13,656 nt of DNA from Terriglobia bacterium (GTDB taxonomy: Bacteria > Acidobacteriota > Terriglobia > UBA7540), in assembly GCA_030036915.1 (NCBI GenBank), contig JASHSC010000377.1, positions 1 to 13,656 on the forward strand, read 5' to 3'. The translations under genes were made by a program, and so were the position numbers. The notes under the pieces are model-generated. The model had not been told where the DNA came from and ran no database searches. It saw only the letters and a list, made by a program, of their open reading frames with translations. This document shows positions 11,809 to 13,656 of the stretch, piece by piece. The stretch's first letter is position 1; each line of letters starts with the position of its first letter.

Positions 11809-13656
11809 TCAGGCCTTCTGCTGGAGCTCGCGGATTTTTTCCGCCACGTCGCGGAAGTCGATATTCTGACTGTAAACCTCGGTAAATCTCTCCAGGGCAT
11901 TTCGGGAATCTCCGGCTTGCTCGTAGGCCACGCCCAGGTCGTATTGCAGCGCCATGAGCGCTTCTTCCTCGAGGCCAGGCGCTTCCAACGCACGCGCGTA
12001 CCATTTGACGGCAATTGCCGGCATCTTTTTTTCCATAAAACAGATGGCCAGCAGGCTGCAAGCCTGGAGGTAATTGGGGGGGAATTCGTCTTTCCCCGCA
12101 CCCTTTACAACCTTCTGAAACTCGCCGATGGCTTCATCCAACAAACCCATTTCCCGGAAGGCCACGCCCAGATTGTAATGCGTCTCGCGATCGTCTTTAT
12201 CGGCGACACTGGCGCCGGGTTCTTCCATCTCTGAAAGCAAATCACCCAAACCCGTGGCGCCATGGGAGGTCGCCGCGGTATGCGGGGCGGCAGCCATGGG
12301 CGGTGAAGGCGGTTGCTGCAAAGCCTCTGTGTCAGGCGTCAAATCGCCCAGTGAGGAAGCCAAGTCACCCGCCAAATCGCCCAACATATCCGCCCCCGCG
12401 GCCGCGGCGACAGGTTCCTCTACGACAGGTTCGGGAATGGGCGCCGGAGGCTCCGGTTGCACAACAGAAGGCGAGGGTGCGGGCTCGGCTTCCACCACAG
12501 GCTCTAGCTCCGGCGGTGTGGCAAAAATGGCGACTTCCTGAGGTGCAGGCTCCTTCGCCACCGGTTCGGGCTCAGGCTCAGGTGGTGGCGCAATCTCAAC
12601 TTTTTCTTCAACAATGTCTGCCTGTGTCTCCGCCGCGGACGCTGGGTCCGCAGCCGTGACCTCCGCCAGAGGCTCCGTGGCAGCCTGGGGAGCCGGCGGT
12701 GGGGATGCCGCAGGCAGTGCTTGCGCAGCATGCTCATTTATTTTCTGACGGAGTTCTGCCACCAGGGAGTGATTCGGAAATTTCTCCTCAAGTGCCGTGA
12801 CGGTTCTTATGGCTTCATCCACAAAACCGTTTTCAAGATAAAACTCAACTTCGATCCGGCTGTCCTCAAGATCAGCCGGCAAGGCCTCCTCCGCGCGCGG
12901 CGCAGGTGGGGGTTCAGGAACCTCCAGTGGCGCTGGGACGGGCGGGGCGGTTTCCTCCACCATGGGGGGTGGTGACGCGATTTCTTCAACTTCGACAGGA
13001 ATTTCTTCCAGCTCTGGTGCGGGCGGTGTCGGAATCGCTGGAGCGGGGGCCCCAAACCCCATCGCCGCCATGGATTCGAGATCTCCGGAGAGATCCAACT
13101 CCAGGGGAGGAGAGTCGGCGCGAGGCGGAGGAGGCGCCGGCAATGGAGGCTCTGCTGGAGCCTCGGGAGGCACAAGGTCGAACGTAACGGCCTCCGGCGG
13201 CGCTGGGGGCGCAACAGGTTCCTCCGAAGCGATAGGGGATAAAGTAAACTCCGTGCTCTCCGCCGCCTCCGGCCGTTGTGCAATGGCGGGCTCGGGGGGT
13301 GGCGGTTCAGGCTGCGCCACCTTCGGAGTGGCCGGCGAGGGCTGGGGAATCTCCGGGATGACGCCCTTGGCCGTCGCGATGGCCTGGTATTTGCTGGCCG
13401 TTTCCTGATCGCCGCGCTCCGTGTAAATCCGGGCGAGCTGTGCCGCCGCTGCCTGGCCGCGCTCCGGAAAGCCCTTCCGGGAAATTTCCAGGATGCGCTG
13501 GTGAACCTCTACCAAGTCGGGATAAACGTTTAAAACTTTTTCCAGTTCCGCGATGGCCTTTTCAGTCAGGCTGTAACGCGCAAAGAGGTCACTGTTCTCA
13601 AACGCCTCTTTCACCATCGCTTCCTGGTTGACATCCACAGCGGCATGCTTTTGGGT
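11809..13656 (-). CDS. TPR protein with long Pro/Glu/Ala-rich linkers, N-terminus beyond right edge
   Basis: The frame is open from the right edge to a TAA at 11809-11811. GTG at 13638 and ATG at 13611 are possible internal starts, but neither is compelling and residues upstream (TQKHAAV) continue the same helix, so the true start probably lies outside. Numbered from 13638 (609 residues), TPR-like helices cover about 1-90 (LTEKAIAELEKVLNVYPDLV, AQLARIYTERGD). A Pro/Glu linker follows (95-250), then one TPR-like island (about 255-300, EVEFYLENGFVDEAIRTVTA), a second linker (300-475) and three C-terminal TPRs (about 478-609: YNLGVAFREMGLLDEAIGEF, LAICFMEKKMPAIAVKWYAR, YDLGVAYEQAGDSRNALERF). TPR arrays bind partner proteins, so a scaffold role is likely. 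The layout recalls FimV-like proteins, but no LysM or membrane segment is visible. Probably the first visible gene of an operon with the 81-residue membrane protein. Confidence 0.88.
   Translation of the reverse strand, partial: TQKHAAVDVNQEAMVKEAFENSDLFARYSLTEKAIAELEKVLNVYPDLVEVHQRILEISRKGFPERGQAAAAQLARIYTERGDQETASKYQAIATAKGVIPEIPQPSPATPKVAQPEPPPPEPAIAQRPEAAESTEFTLSPIASEEPVAPPAPPEAVTFDLVPPEAPAEPPLPAPPPPRADSPPLELDLSGDLESMAAMGFGAPAPAIPTPPAPELEEIPVEVEEIASPPPMVEETAPPVPAPLEVPEPPPAPRAEEALPADLEDSRIEVEFYLENGFVDEAIRTVTALEEKFPNHSLVAELRQKINEHAAQALPAASPPPAPQAATEPLAEVTAADPASAAETQADIVEEKVEIAPPPEPEPEPVAKEPAPQEVAIFATPPELEPVVEAEPAPSPSVVQPEPPAPIPEPVVEEPVAAAAGADMLGDLAGDLASSLGDLTPDTEALQQPPSPPMAAAPHTAATSHGATGLGDLLSEMEEPGASVADKDDRETHYNLGVAFREMGLLDEAIGEFQKVVKGAGKDEFPPNYLQACSLLAICFMEKKMPAIAVKWYARALEAPGLEEEALMALQYDLGVAYEQAGDSRNALERFTEVYSQNIDFRDVAEKIRELQQKA

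Noticed and set aside
12962..13408. Gly/Ala/Ser-rich plus-strand frame that looks like a PE-PGRS-type protein
   Set aside because: It is the antisense reading of the Pro/Glu-rich linker codons of the TPR gene, whose TPR modules on the minus strand are clear.
1..13656. tRNA, rRNA, CRISPR, phage or transposase signals
   Set aside because: Read on both strands: no cloverleaf with a TTCGA-type arm, no regularly spaced repeats and no recombinase or transposase motifs. The only repeats are the three short copies listed.

Overview
The window looks like a piece of an Acidobacteriota (Acidobacteria) chromosome. I infer this from moderately high G+C and from two large outer-membrane receptors that start with a signal peptide and a carboxypeptidase-regulatory-like domain before a TonB-type plug and barrel. 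Such Oar-type receptors are strongly expanded in that phylum. No rRNA, tRNA, CRISPR array, transposase or phage gene was seen.

Layout. 1-3279 (minus): an Oar-type TonB-dependent receptor, cut by the left edge and interrupted by one in-frame TAG at 2806-2808; the other 935 codons to the edge are open. 3280-3695: regulatory gap with a perfect 14-bp palindrome and a candidate LysR box. 3696-5440 (plus): a LysR regulator followed by a YcaC-like cysteine hydrolase. 5521-5724 (minus): a compact unit with promoter, strong ribosome binding site, an 11-codon lysine-rich reading frame and a rho-independent terminator. 5822-6166 (plus, divergent from it): promoter, long leader and a 44-residue single-pass membrane protein. 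6283-8811 (minus): a second, intact Oar-type receptor of 842 residues. 8812-9597: gene-free, with a few inverted repeats. 9598-10674 (plus): an AI-2E/PerM-family membrane protein. 10765-13656 (minus): probably one operon read from right to left: a TPR protein with long Pro/Glu/Ala-rich linkers (cut by the right edge), an 81-residue membrane protein, and a ThiE/TenI-family protein.

The genes form several independent units rather than one pathway. The least ordinary features are the lone amber codon in an otherwise intact receptor, the 11-residue basic peptide cassette, and a short dispersed repeat (three copies, 10672-10701 and 11395-11490). Two copies of the repeat begin exactly at the TAG stop codons of neighbouring genes, and a third abuts the start of the thiE-like gene, which lacks a visible Shine-Dalgarno. 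No defence, biosynthetic or mobile system could be supported.
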